DNA of 64,000 bases, taken from NCBI GenBank assembly GCA_951812965.1, contig OX638341.1:2648438-2712437 (forward strand), read 5' to 3'. How positions within the stretch are numbered: the stretch's first letter is position 1; each line of letters opens with the position of its first letter. A program made the position numbers and the translations under genes. Source of the stretch: an uncultured Pseudohongiella sp. GTDB taxonomy: Bacteria > Pseudomonadota > Gammaproteobacteria > Pseudomonadales > Pseudohongiellaceae. Of this stretch, positions 55,681 through 64,000 are shown in pieces. Under the pieces are notes generated by a model. It searched no databases and was not told the DNA's origin. It saw nothing but the letters and a program-made list of their open reading frames with translations.

Positions 55681-58116
55681 CTAATGCGTGCTAATTGGCT
55701 TGCCGTCGCCGCCGGGATCGATTTCTTTCTTTTTCCCTTCCTTTTCCTTGTGCGGCAAGGCTTCTTCCGTCAGGGGCGCCGGCAGCCTCTGCAGGGCCAC
55801 CTCAAGCACTTCGTCGATCCAGTTCATCGGAACGATATTCAATTCGGACTTTATGTTGTCCGGAATTTCAGTCAAGTCACGCTCGTTCTCCGCAGGAATG
55901 ATGACGGTCTTGATCTTGGCCCGATGCGCAGCCAGCAATTTTTCTTTCAATCCGCCGATGCGCAGCACCTGGCCGCGCAAGGTGATCTCTCCCGTCATGG
56001 CCACATCGGCCCGAACCGGAATCGTGGTCAGCACCGAAACCAGCGCCACGCACATCCCTACTCCGGCGCTGGGGCCATCCTTCGGCGTGGCGCCTTCGGG
56101 CACATGAATATGAATATCGAATTTTTCGTGAAAATCCGGACTTACTCCGAGCGCTCCCGCGCGCGAGCGAACCACGGTCAGGGCGGCCTGGATCGACTCC
56201 TGCATGACATCACCGAGAGAACCGGTCTTGATCGTCTTGCCCTTGCCCTCCACCGCGCTTGCTTCAATGGTCAGCAGTTCTCCACCGACCTTGGTCCAGG
56301 CCAGGCCATTGACCTGGCCGATCCTGTTTTCGTCAAACGCCATGCTCTGATCGAATTTTCTGACACCGCAATACCGATCGAGCATGTCCGGCAGGACCAC
56401 CGTAGTCTCGCTTTTGCGGGACATCGTGTTGTCTTTCACCAGCTTGCGGCAAATTTTGGCGATTTCCCGTTCCAGCCCACGCACGCCCGCCTCGCGCGTG
56501 TAGAAGCGGATCAGGTCGCGAATCGTATCGCTGCCAATCTCGACTTCGTCTTCGCCCAGGCCGTTAGCGCTTTGCTGTTTCGGTACCAGGTAGCGTTCCG
56601 CGATGCCGATCTTCTCTTCTTCGGTATAGCCGGGTATACGGATGACCTCCATCCGGTCCAGCAAGGCATCCGGTATGTCCATTGTGTTCGACGTGCAGAT
56701 GAACAGCACATCGGACAGGTCATAGTCGACTTCGAGATAGTGATCGCTGAAACTGTGATTTTGCTCCGGATCCAGCACCTCAAGCAGGGCCGAGGCGGGG
56801 TCTCCGCGGATGTCCATGCCCATCTTGTCGACTTCGTCGAGCAGAAACAGCGGATTGCGCACTCCCGCCTTGGACAGTTTTTGCAGCAATTTGCCAGGCA
56901 ACGAACCGATGTATGTGCGGCGGTGACCGCGTATCTCGGCTTCGTCGCGTACGCCGCCGAGCGCCATGCGGACGAATTTCCGATTGGTCGCTCTGGCTAT
57001 GGATTCGCCGAGTGAGGTCTTGCCGACGCCCGGCGGGCCTGTAAGACAAAGGATCGGACCCTTGAGTTTTTTCACTCGCTTTTGCACCGCGAGATACTCG
57101 AGCACCCGCTCCTTCACTTCCTCCAGCCCGTAATGATCCGCTTCGAGAATCTCTTCGGCCTTGTTCAGATCGAGCCTTACCCTGCTGCGTTTCTTCCAGG
57201 GCATGGAGGTCATCCAGTCGAGATAGGTGCGCACCACCGACGCCTCGGAAGACATGGGCGACATCATCTTCAACTTTTTCCATTCCGCCAGCGACTTGTC
57301 CCTGGCGTCCTTCGGCATGCCTGATTCTTCGATTTTCTTTTTCAGTTCGTCGGCTTCGTTGGGAACGTTGTCCAGCTCGCCCATTTCCTTCTGGATGGCC
57401 TTCATCTGCTCATTCAGATAGTACTCGCGCTGACTCTTTTCCATTTGTTTCTTGACGCGTCCGCGAATGCGCTTTTCAACTTGCAGCAGATCGATTTCAT
57501 GTTCGATCAGTCCCATCATGAATTCGATGCGGGCGCTTACGTCGGCCTGTTCCAGCAATTCCTGCTTTTGCGGCAGTTTCAGGGACAGGTGGGAGATGAT
57601 CGTGTCGACCAGCCGGCCGGGGTCCTCGATGCTTGATATCGAAGTCATCACTTCCGGCGGAATCTTCTTGCTCAATTGCAGATATTGATCGAATTGCGCC
57701 AGCAGCGATCGCACCAGAAGTTGCGATTCCTCTTCCGCCACTTCTTCGGCCGGCAGAATCCGGCATTCCGCACGATAGTGGTCGTCTTCAAGCCGCAATC
57801 CGGCGAGCCGCGCCCGCTGTAGTCCCTCGACCAACAGTTTTACCGTGCCGTCCGGCAAGCGCACCAACTGCAGGATCGCCGCAACAGTGCCCACTTCGAA
57901 CAGGTCATCCTTGCCGGGATCGTCCTCCGACGGGTCCCGCTGCGCCACCAGCAAAATCTGCTTGTCGCTGGCCATTGCCACTTCGAGGCCGCGTTGCGAA
58001 CGCGGACGACCCACGAACAGCGGCTGCACGATTTGCGGATATACGACAACGTCCCGCAATGGGAGCAGCGGGAGGCTTGCAATTTCGTCTTGTGTGCGGG
58101 TTTCAGTCATATCCAT
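55681..58116 (-). CDS. lon: ATP-dependent protease Lon
   Basis: Cytoplasmic AAA+ serine protease for damaged and regulatory proteins. The 811-residue product has the N-terminal LON domain ([23 protein letters not shown]), the AAA module with Walker [12 protein letters not shown] and Walker [12 protein letters not shown], and the protease domain with the catalytic serine in [11 protein letters not shown] and the lysine downstream in [15 protein letters not shown]. It ends with an acidic-basic tail ([16 protein letters not shown]). ClpX lies 36 bases upstream; hupB follows. Confidence 0.97.
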   Translation of the reverse strand: MDMTETRTQDEIASLPLLPLRDVVVYPQIVQPLFVGRPRSQRGLEVAMASDKQILLVAQRDPSEDDPGKDDLFEVGTVAAILQLVRLPDGTVKLLVEGLQRARLAGLRLEDDHYRAECRILPAEEVAEEESQLLVRSLLAQFDQYLQLSKKIPPEVMTSISSIEDPGRLVDTIISHLSLKLPQKQELLEQADVSARIEFMMGLIEHEIDLLQVEKRIRGRVKKQMEKSQREYYLNEQMKAIQKEMGELDNVPNEADELKKKIEESGMPKDARDKSLAEWKKLKMMSPMSSEASVVRTYLDWMTSMPWKKRSRVRLDLNKAEEILEADHYGLEEVKERVLEYLAVQKRVKKLKGPILCLTGPPGVGKTSLGESIARATNRKFVRMALGGVRDEAEIRGHRRTYIGSLPGKLLQKLSKAGVRNPLFLLDEVDKMGMDIRGDPASALLEVLDPEQNHSFSDHYLEVDYDLSDVLFICTSNTMDIPDALLDRMEVIRIPGYTEEEKIGIAERYLVPKQQSANGLGEDEVEIGSDTIRDLIRFYTREAGVRGLEREIAKICRKLVKDNTMSRKSETTVVLPDMLDRYCGVRKFDQSMAFDENRIGQVNGLAWTKVGGELLTIEASAVEGKGKTIKTGSLGDVMQESIQAALTVVRSRAGALGVSPDFHEKFDIHIHVPEGATPKDGPSAGVGMCVALVSVLTTIPVRADVAMTGEITLRGQVLRIGGLKEKLLAAHRAKIKTVIIPAENERDLTEIPDNIKSELNIVPMNWIDEVLEVALQRLPAPLTEEALPHKEKEGKKKEIDPGGDGKPISTH

Positions 58117-58152
58117 AGCCGCCGACCTTGCGACCGGCCTTGAAGGCCCGGG

Positions 58153-59442
58153 CTATTCCGCCTGGGAAATACTGCTCTGCTTGAGGTTTTCATACATCAG
58201 CAGAGGTTCGGACTCGCCCCTGATCACCGCTGCGTCGATAATCACCTTGCTGACGTTGTCCAGCGACGGAATCCGGTACATTGTTTCAAGCAACACCGTT
58301 TCCATGATCGACCGTAATCCTCTCGCGCCGGTCTTGCGTTCCTGGGCTTTTTCCGCGATTGCGCCCAGGGCATCGTCGCGGAACTGTATCTCGACCGCTT
58401 CCATTTCAAACAATTTTTCATATTGCCTGGTGAGCGAATTTCTGGGTTCGCGGATGATTCTCACCAACGCTTCAAGGTCCAGTTCGTCCAGTGTCGCAAT
58501 CATCGGCAACCGACCGACGAATTCCGGAATCAGACCGTACTTGATCAGATCCTCCGGCTCGACACCACGCAGGGTTTCACCGACCTGCTTCTTGTTGCTC
58601 GCGGACTGGACCTCGGCAGTGAAGCCGATTCCGGCCTTGTCCGAACGTGCGCGGATAATCTTGTCCAGGCCGGCAAAGGCGCCGCCACACACGAAAAGGA
58701 TATTGGACGTGTCGACCTGCAAAAATTCCTGTTGCGGGTGCTTGCGGCCACCCTGGGGCGGAACCGAAGCGACCGTGCCTTCGATCAATTTCAGCAAGGC
58801 TTGCTGTACGCCTTCACCGGATACGTCCCGGGTAATCGAAGGATTGTCCGATTTACGGGACAGCTTGTCGATTTCATCGATATAAACAATGCCGATTTGC
58901 GCACGATCCACATCGTAGTCGCATTTTTGTAACAGTTTCTGGATGATGTTCTCAACGTCTTCGCCGACATAACCCGCTTCGGTCAAGGTTGTGGCGTCGG
59001 CGATCGTGAACGGCACTTCCAGCAGGCGCGCCAGGGTTTCCGCCAGCAGCGTCTTGCCCGTGCCGGTAGGACCGATCATCAGGATGTTGCTCTTGCCGAG
59101 TTCGACATCGGAACCCCGGCGGTCGGAGCGGAGCCGCTTGTAGTGGTTGTATACCGCTACCGCGAGCACCTTTTTCGCGTTGTCCTGCCCTATTACGTAT
59201 TCGTCGAGCGTGCGCTTGATTTCCTCTGGAATCGGCAGCTTTCTTCCGCCGGTTCCGGCGTCCTTGACATCGTTTTCTTCGCGAATGATGTCATTGCACA
59301 GGTCGACGCATTCATTGCACACATACACAGACGGACCCGCGATCAGTTTGCGGACCTCGTGCTGGGATTTGCCGCAGAAAGAGCAATTAAGCAATTCTCC
59401 GCCGCCATCTCCCTTGTTATAACGATTATTCGACATCGTCAT
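58153..59442 (-). CDS. clpX: ClpXP protease ATP-binding subunit ClpX
   Basis: AAA+ unfoldase that feeds ClpP. The 429-residue product has the N-terminal zinc domain ([22 protein letters not shown]), Walker [13 protein letters not shown], Walker [11 protein letters not shown], the pore loop YVGEDV and the ClpP-binding loop [10 protein letters not shown] with the IGF-like neighbourhood. A start two codons later (MSNNRYNKG) is equally possible. It sits between clpP and lon. Confidence 0.97.
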   Translation of the reverse strand: MTMSNNRYNKGDGGGELLNCSFCGKSQHEVRKLIAGPSVYVCNECVDLCNDIIREENDVKDAGTGGRKLPIPEEIKRTLDEYVIGQDNAKKVLAVAVYNHYKRLRSDRRGSDVELGKSNILMIGPTGTGKTLLAETLARLLEVPFTIADATTLTEAGYVGEDVENIIQKLLQKCDYDVDRAQIGIVYIDEIDKLSRKSDNPSITRDVSGEGVQQALLKLIEGTVASVPPQGGRKHPQQEFLQVDTSNILFVCGGAFAGLDKIIRARSDKAGIGFTAEVQSASNKKQVGETLRGVEPEDLIKYGLIPEFVGRLPMIATLDELDLEALVRIIREPRNSLTRQYEKLFEMEAVEIQFRDDALGAIAEKAQERKTGARGLRSIMETVLLETMYRIPSLDNVSKVIIDAAVIRGESEPLLMYENLKQSSISQAE

Positions 59443-59493
59443 TCGACCTGTCGCTTGGCTTTATATGATACACCCACGGGAAATCCGCGCGAA

Positions 59494-60135
59494 TCAGTCC
59501 TTCTTGTCCCCGATAGACTTATTATCTACACGTCTTTCGATTACTTTATCCACCAGGCCATATTCGAGAGCCTGTTGCGCGTTCATGAAATTGTCCCGTT
59601 CGGTATCCCTGGCGATGATTTCAACGTCCTGGCCGCTATGGTGAGCAAGCAGATCATTGAGGGTTTTTCTGATTCTTACGATTTCGTTGGCCTGAATCTC
59701 GATATCGGTCGCTTGCCCCTGGGCGCCGCCGCTCGGTTGATGGATCATGATGCGTGAATGCGGCAATACGAAACGTTTGCCCGGGGCGCCGCCGGCCAGC
59801 AATACCGCTCCCATACTCGCGGCGTGTCCGACGCACATGGTGCTGACCTCGGGTTGAATGAATTGCATGGTGTCGTATATCGACAGGCCGGCGCTTACCG
59901 ACCCACCAGGAGAATTGATGTAGAGATGAATATCCTTGTCGGGGTTGTCGGACTCGAGAAAAAGCATCTGCGCCACGATCAGGTTCGCCATGTGATCCTC
60001 GACCGCACCGGTCAGAAAAATCACGCGATCCTTTAGCAGCCTCGAATAGATGTCATATGAGCGCTCCCCCAGCGATGTTTGCTCTACCACGATGGGAACG
60101 AGTGCCGACTGGGGGGCTGATTGATTACGGGTCAT
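59494..60135 (-). CDS. clpP: ATP-dependent Clp protease proteolytic subunit ClpP
   Basis: Self-compartmentalised serine protease. The product (213 residues from the ATG at 60135, MTRNQSAPQ) has the catalytic Ser in [14 protein letters not shown], His in [13 protein letters not shown], and the Asp in [28 protein letters not shown] and the N-terminal [16 protein letters not shown] are conserved. The frame to 60195 lacks a better start. tig precedes and clpX follows, the standard order. Confidence 0.95.
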   Translation of the reverse strand: MTRNQSAPQSALVPIVVEQTSLGERSYDIYSRLLKDRVIFLTGAVEDHMANLIVAQMLFLESDNPDKDIHLYINSPGGSVSAGLSIYDTMQFIQPEVSTMCVGHAASMGAVLLAGGAPGKRFVLPHSRIMIHQPSGGAQGQATDIEIQANEIVRIRKTLNDLLAHHSGQDVEIIARDTERDNFMNAQQALEYGLVDKVIERRVDNKSIGDKKD

Positions 60136-60230
60136 TGCCTGGCGTTCCTTCTGGTTGAAATCGACGCAGCCGGCCGTCGGAGAGGTTAGCGTCACCGGTC
60201 GCAGCCGCCGGAAACTTTACGCGATGGGCA

Positions 60231-61523
60231 TCAGCCCCGGATCGCTTCCTGGTAGGAAACCGTTTTTTCGGTCACCTTTGCCTGCTCGGATATATAGTCA
60301 AATACCTGATCTTCAAGCACCGAAGCTTCGATGGCCGACAATTGCTCCTCATTGCCATAATACCATCGTACGACTTCCTCCGGTGATTCGTAGGTCGAGG
60401 CCAGTTCCTCCACTGTCTCGCGCACCCGGTCGGCGTCCGCCTTCATTTCAACTGACTTGACGATTTCGGTCAGCACCAGCCCCATGACAACCCGGCGCCG
60501 CGCCTGGTCGCGCAACAGGTCATCCGGCAGATCCGGCATTTTGCCGTCGGCCCCGCCCATGCTTTCCGCAGCCTGGGCGCGCAGGCGACCTACTTCTTCG
60601 TTCATCATCGTCTCGGGGACGATTACATTTGTCCGCTTCACTACCGCCTCGGTAATTTTCCCTTTCAACTTGTTGCTGCGCGCGGTTTTCAGTTCGCGTT
60701 CCATGTTGCGAACTATTTCCTTGCGAAATGCATCCTTGCCGCCGTCTTCAACGCCGAAGCTCTTGTAGAACTCCTCATCGACTTCCGGTAATTGCGATTC
60801 CCGGACGCCATTGAGCCTGATGTCGAATTCGACGTCCTTGCCCGCCAGTTCGGCCTGGTGGTAATCGTCGGGAAACTTCAATTCGCAGGTGAATTCCTCG
60901 CCCGGCTGCTTGCCTTTCAGCGCCTCTTCAAAGCCCGGAATCATACGCTCCGAGCCAATAAGCAGGCCACTGTTTTCCGCCTTCCCTCCCTCGAATTCCT
61001 CCCCATCCACACGGCCGGTGAAGTCGATATTCACCAGATCTTCATCGGCCGCCGCGCGTTCCACCGGCTCCCAGGTCTGCCGCTGCTTGCGCAAGGTTTC
61101 GATCATGTTGTCCACATCTTCGTCGGTAACTTCCGCCGTCAGATCTTCAAGTTTGATGCGCGAAAAATCCGGCAGCTCGACTTCTGGATAGACTTCGAAT
61201 ACCGCGGCAAATTGCAAATCCTTGCCTTCTTCCAGTTCGGTCAATTCCAGTTTCGGCTGACCGGCGGGGCGCAAGCCCTCTCGCTGAATCGCTTCAGCGT
61301 AACTCCTGCTCATCACTTCGCCGACGACTTCCTGCCGGATTCCGGGTCCGAATCGTTTCTTCACCAGGCTCAAGGGCACCTTGCCCTTGCGGAATCCATT
61401 CAGCTTTACGCTTTTCGCGGCTTCCCGAAGGCGTTGATTCACGCTTGCATCCACCTCCGCGGCAGGCACTTCAATGATCAGTTTTCTTTCAAGTCCCTCG
61501 GAACTGCTAAGTTCAACTCGCAT
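60231..61523 (-). CDS. tig: Trigger factor
   Basis: Ribosome-bound chaperone and prolyl isomerase. The 430-residue product has the N-terminal ribosome-binding signature GFRKGKVPLSLVKKRFG, the central FKBP domain (NIDFTGRVDGEEFEGGKAEN, IPGFEEALKGKQPGEE), and the C-terminal helical chaperone arms. It is first in the tig-clpP-clpX-lon-hupB-ppiD run. Half of the GCATGC palindrome lies 67 bases upstream of its start. Confidence 0.96.
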   Translation of the reverse strand: MRVELSSSEGLERKLIIEVPAAEVDASVNQRLREAAKSVKLNGFRKGKVPLSLVKKRFGPGIRQEVVGEVMSRSYAEAIQREGLRPAGQPKLELTELEEGKDLQFAAVFEVYPEVELPDFSRIKLEDLTAEVTDEDVDNMIETLRKQRQTWEPVERAAADEDLVNIDFTGRVDGEEFEGGKAENSGLLIGSERMIPGFEEALKGKQPGEEFTCELKFPDDYHQAELAGKDVEFDIRLNGVRESQLPEVDEEFYKSFGVEDGGKDAFRKEIVRNMERELKTARSNKLKGKITEAVVKRTNVIVPETMMNEEVGRLRAQAAESMGGADGKMPDLPDDLLRDQARRRVVMGLVLTEIVKSVEMKADADRVRETVEELASTYESPEEVVRWYYGNEEQLSAIEASVLEDQVFDYISEQAKVTEKTVSYQEAIRG

Positions 61524-61589
61524 ATTCGATTCTCTGTAGGTGGACTGCTTTGGGGGTTGTATCGAATTGTCGACGCTGTGCGTTCAGTC

Positions 61590-61613
61590 GGGCGAGGCAT
61601 GCCTCGCCCCTAC
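61590..61613. repeat. Half copy of the GCATGC palindrome element, upstream of tig
   Basis: GGGCGAGGCATGCCTCGCCC at 61590-61609 followed by CTAC, identical in its core to the other half copies. It lies in the tig upstream region, in the 149-base gap before the hydrolase-fold gene's stop. Confidence 0.87.
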
Positions 61614-61672
61614 AAGGGCGCCTGCGAGGTTTCGCGAGGCTGGGCGAATTCTCCCATATCGAAACGGGCTAT

Positions 61673-62611
61673 TCAATTGGGATGGTACGCGCGGTGCAGG
61701 CTACCGAAAATCTGATCCATATGCTGGATAAAGAAAAAATGGCCTCGCTGGGAGACACGATGCAAGCGCGCCCGTGGCAGGCGAGCGGCCAGATACTCAC
61801 AATCCGCGCGCAATGTCAGCCGATCAGCACAGCCGTGCCAGATTTCGGTCGGAACGCCGATTTCCTCGAGCGGCACTTCCAGTTTACGAAAACTGATTGC
61901 GAAATCCTGCGCCATGCCGCGATATCCGGCGCGTACCGATTCGGCCTGATCCGCTTCGAGGATACTTGCTATCTCGGGCCTTGAGAGTACTTTCTTGTCG
62001 GAGAAACTCAGTTCCTCGCGCAGTTTTTCCAGGACGACGCCCGGCTCATCCGGAGAGAAGAACTGTTTCAGCCGCATCAGTTTGTCCACGGCCAGGGGGA
62101 TGACGCCGGCCAAAACAGCACAGGCGCCGCTCGGAGAGGCCAGCGCCCTGACCGGAATCCCGGCGAGGTTTATCAGGGTGACGATCCGCTCCGGGCACAT
62201 GCGGCACAGATGCAAGGCGTAGATGCCGCCGCCGCCTTTTGCCACGATGCCGAAACTGTCGAAACCGAGCGCTTTAAGAACCGGCAACAGATTTTCGCAG
62301 AGAGAACGCGGCGATTTGCATGCGAAATAGTCGGAACAGCCCACCCCCGGACGGTCAAAGGCGACTAGTCGGTATCCGCAACGCAGCGCGCCCTGATGAA
62401 TTAGTGAGGCTTCAAGCCGGGAACTGCCTGTATCGTGGAAATACAGCAAGGGAAAACCTTGCGGGTTGCCGTAATTGTTAAACGCGAGCCGCGAGCCGTT
62501 GGGCAGATGCAGGAATCCATCAGGCTCATCAAGAGGCTGTGGCGACAGGGCAGCGCGACGCTCGGCATTCGGCGCAAAGTAGTCCGGGGTATACAATTGC
62601 CTGGCTGTCAT
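61673..62611 (-). CDS. Alpha/beta-hydrolase-fold protein lacking the nucleophile serine
   Basis: A 312-residue alpha/beta-hydrolase-fold protein. Family elements are LLYFHDTGSSRLEA (oxyanion strand), AFDRPGVGCSDY, the acid residue in HGCADRLTL (about D263) and the His in SQRGHFFFI (about H291). The nucleophile elbow, normally GxSxG, reads VAKGGGGIYAL, so the serine position (about residue 126) is Gly. The ATG at 62611 gives MTARQLYTPDYF; the frame extends to 62716 across the divergent promoter. Function unknown; either inactive, a binding protein, or a family using another chemistry. Confidence 0.82.
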   Translation of the reverse strand: MTARQLYTPDYFAPNAERRAALSPQPLDEPDGFLHLPNGSRLAFNNYGNPQGFPLLYFHDTGSSRLEASLIHQGALRCGYRLVAFDRPGVGCSDYFACKSPRSLCENLLPVLKALGFDSFGIVAKGGGGIYALHLCRMCPERIVTLINLAGIPVRALASPSGACAVLAGVIPLAVDKLMRLKQFFSPDEPGVVLEKLREELSFSDKKVLSRPEIASILEADQAESVRAGYRGMAQDFAISFRKLEVPLEEIGVPTEIWHGCADRLTLRADCEYLAARLPRARLHRVSQRGHFFFIQHMDQIFGSLHRAYHPN

Positions 62612-62641
62612 GGTCCCTGCTCCATTCCCTACAAGCGGCAA

Positions 62642-62756
62642 GTGGGAATTTTTCCCACGCAGTATAACCCGGTTTTTGTTACGGCGATATGACAAGACGC
62701 GTTTATTCCATGGCATGGAAAAATTTCAACTTCTACTTGTGGGAATTTTTTCCAGC
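62642..62756. promoter_or_regulatory. Two GTGGGAAT-type boxes in a divergent intergenic region
   Basis: GTGGGAATTTTTCCCAC (62642-62658) is a near-perfect palindrome. GTGGGAATTTTTTCCAGC (62739-62756) is a second copy with one degenerate arm. They lie between the divergent hydrolase-fold (start 62611) and DUF6502 (start 62777) genes and look like a shared regulator's sites. TATACT at 62763-62768 with TTGTGG at 62738-62743 is a plausible promoter for the rightward gene, which would leave almost no leader. Confidence 0.55.
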
Positions 62757-62776
62757 TCTGGCTATACTTCTTCACC

Positions 62777-63637
62777 ATGAACCCAGCGGAACAGCATCCA
62801 CCGGAAATGCCCCCCGCCCGTCTTGTAGACGCGGTGCGCCGGATCATGCGCCCCCTCGTGCGTCTGCTGATCTCCTATCAGCTTACATATCCGCTGCTGA
62901 TCCGAATTCTGAAGTCTGTTTACGTCGAGGTAGCCGAAGCCGATTTTTCCGTCGACGACACGCAATTGTCGGACAGCCGCATAAATCTGCTGACCGGCAT
63001 TCATCGAAAGGAAATCAAGAAGCTGCGCAGCGAGCGACCCGAATCCGGACGCCCCGCCGCGGCAGCTTCGCTCGGTGCGCAACTCGTGGCCAAATGGCTT
63101 GGCTCCGACCGATTTGCCGGCGCCGACGGCAAGCCAAGAGCCCTGCCGCTGAAAACTTCCGATCCCGGGGCTCCCGGATTCGACACACTCGTTGCCGAAG
63201 TTTGCCGGCAAGACATTCGTCCACGGGTAATACTGGACGAGTGGATCCAGTTGGGAGTTGCCCGGCTTGACGAGGATCACGTGGTCTTGAATACGGGCGC
63301 CTTCACTCCGGAACGTGGATTCGACGAGAAGATTTTCTTTTTCGGCAAAAATCTGCAGGATCATGTCTCCGCCGGCGCAGAAAACCTGCGCGGCCGCGGA
63401 TCGCCTCACTTTGATCGCAGCGTGTATTACGACAGGCTTGGCCCTGAGTCGATCGAGGAACTGAAAGAGCTGGCCGGCGAACTGGGAATGCAGGCGCTGA
63501 CCAGAATGAACCGGCGCGCTCTGGCGTTGCAAAAGGCGGATTCCTCTCGAAAGAATTCGAGGTATCGGATAAACTTCGGTATCTTCAATTTTACTACTTC
63601 AAACGGGGCTGGCGAGAAGTCAGGGGAAGAAAATTGA
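62777..63637 (+). CDS. DUF6502 family protein
   Basis: A 286-residue cytoplasmic protein resembling the DUF6502 family: an N-terminal helical, winged-helix-like region (VRLLISYQLTYPLLIRILKSVYVEVAEADF, given as residues 28-57, then RINLLTGIHRKEIKKL) and a middle segment (ILDEWIQLGVARLDEDHVVLN). The middle also suggests a DNA-binding winged helix. A C-terminal tail is serine-rich. Function unknown. Its stop overlaps the next ATG (TGATG), so it is coupled to the following secreted protein gene. Confidence 0.75.
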   Translation: MNPAEQHPPEMPPARLVDAVRRIMRPLVRLLISYQLTYPLLIRILKSVYVEVAEADFSVDDTQLSDSRINLLTGIHRKEIKKLRSERPESGRPAAAASLGAQLVAKWLGSDRFAGADGKPRALPLKTSDPGAPGFDTLVAEVCRQDIRPRVILDEWIQLGVARLDEDHVVLNTGAFTPERGFDEKIFFFGKNLQDHVSAGAENLRGRGSPHFDRSVYYDRLGPESIEELKELAGELGMQALTRMNRRALALQKADSSRKNSRYRINFGIFNFTTSNGAGEKSGEEN

Positions 63638-64000
63638 TGCCCGCGGTATCGAACTTGCGAGCGAACTTGCATTTGAACTTACAAAAGTCGTTGCTGGCGC
63701 TGTTGTTCCTGGCGCTTGCGGCGCTCAATGCGGGCAGTTCCGGAGGCATCAGATACGGCGGTGACGAAGACGAGGGCAGCGGTTTCGGCGGCACGGGCAG
63801 GATGCCGACCGGCGGCAGCGGCCTGGGTGGCACGGGCTTCAAACCATTCCTCGGCGATGCCGGCGAAGTGCAGATCAGATACGAGCCCGACGCAGTCGTG
63901 ATATCCCAACAGGTCAGGGAAGAAGAAATTGAACGCATCCCCGAGTCTGAAACGATCCTGCCTCCAGCCGCTGTCGTTACCACGTCCGACTTCGCGGCTG
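63637..64000 (+). CDS. Secreted Gly-rich protein, N-terminal part (runs off right edge)
   Basis: Begins with a hydrophobic, basic signal sequence (LQKSLLALLFLALAALNAGSS) followed by a Gly/Thr-rich linker (GSGFGGTGRMPTGGSGLGGTG). The visible 121 codons are too few for a family call. It overlaps the DUF6502 stop by 1 base, so the two probably share a transcript and function. The remainder is outside the window. Confidence 0.65.
   Translation, partial: MPAVSNLRANLHLNLQKSLLALLFLALAALNAGSSGGIRYGGDEDEGSGFGGTGRMPTGGSGLGGTGFKPFLGDAGEVQIRYEPDAVVISQQVREEEIERIPESETILPPAAVVTTSDFAA

Overview
The window is a stretch of a gammaproteobacterial chromosome, GC-rich and gene-dense. The evidence is gene order: proA-nadD-rsfS-mrdA-rodA-rlpA-dacA-lipB-lipA, ffs-dnaX-ybaB-recR-rnd, tig-clpP-clpX-lon-hupB-ppiD, gloB/methyltransferase/rnhA/dnaQ, yadG/yadH and the long-form QueF. 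Three sodium- or cation/proton antiporters of different families (NhaC, CPA2, NhaD) fit a marine or saline habitat. The species cannot be named from this sequence alone.

Layout. 1-8.9 kb: one minus-strand cell-envelope and lipoate cluster, cut at the left edge inside lipA; rlmH, usually found between rsfS and mrdA, is missing. 8.9-9.8 kb: a tandem array of about 131-bp units built from paired perfect palindromes. 9.9-16.7 kb: nhaC, a DUF523/DUF1722 protein, an MBL hydrolase, serA-serC and dinB. 16.7-24.8 kb: DUF1244 protein, HPF-like protein, VanY peptidase, secreted MBL enzyme, class I fumarase, a small membrane protein, rnd, recR, ybaB, dnaX and the SRP RNA. 24.8-25.3 kb: non-coding inverted repeats. 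25.3-32 kb: PQQ-type sugar dehydrogenase, a Phd/YoeB-type toxin-antitoxin pair, tRNA-Ser, queF, an ABC-2 exporter, tRNA-Glu and a probable carnitine-degradation pair. 32-42 kb: a small coiled-coil protein, dimeric dUTPase, nfuA, metH, cysI-DUF934, a CPA2 antiporter and a YhdH-type reductase. 42-46.3 kb: sohB, nudC, nhaD and a second palindrome array with an exact 128-bp period. 46.3-52.7 kb: dnaQ, rnhA, a methyltransferase, gloB, mltD, a POT peptide transporter and fabI. 52.7-53.0 kb: a 312-bp non-coding element with perfect 30-bp terminal inverted repeats. 53-61.5 kb: the tig-clpP-clpX-lon-hupB-ppiD proteostasis cluster. 61.5-64 kb: an alpha/beta-hydrolase-fold protein lacking its nucleophile serine, divergent from a DUF6502 gene and a partial secreted Gly-rich protein.

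Most genes are housekeeping. The unexplained structure is a dispersed family of short palindromic elements. Their common form is about 77-78 bp: two 20-bp palindromes with GCATGC centres inside a larger inverted repeat. They occur as two independently amplified tandem arrays, one complete dispersed copy and several half copies. They create long spurious open frames on both strands. No transposase or REP-associated tyrosine transposase is present in the window to account for them.
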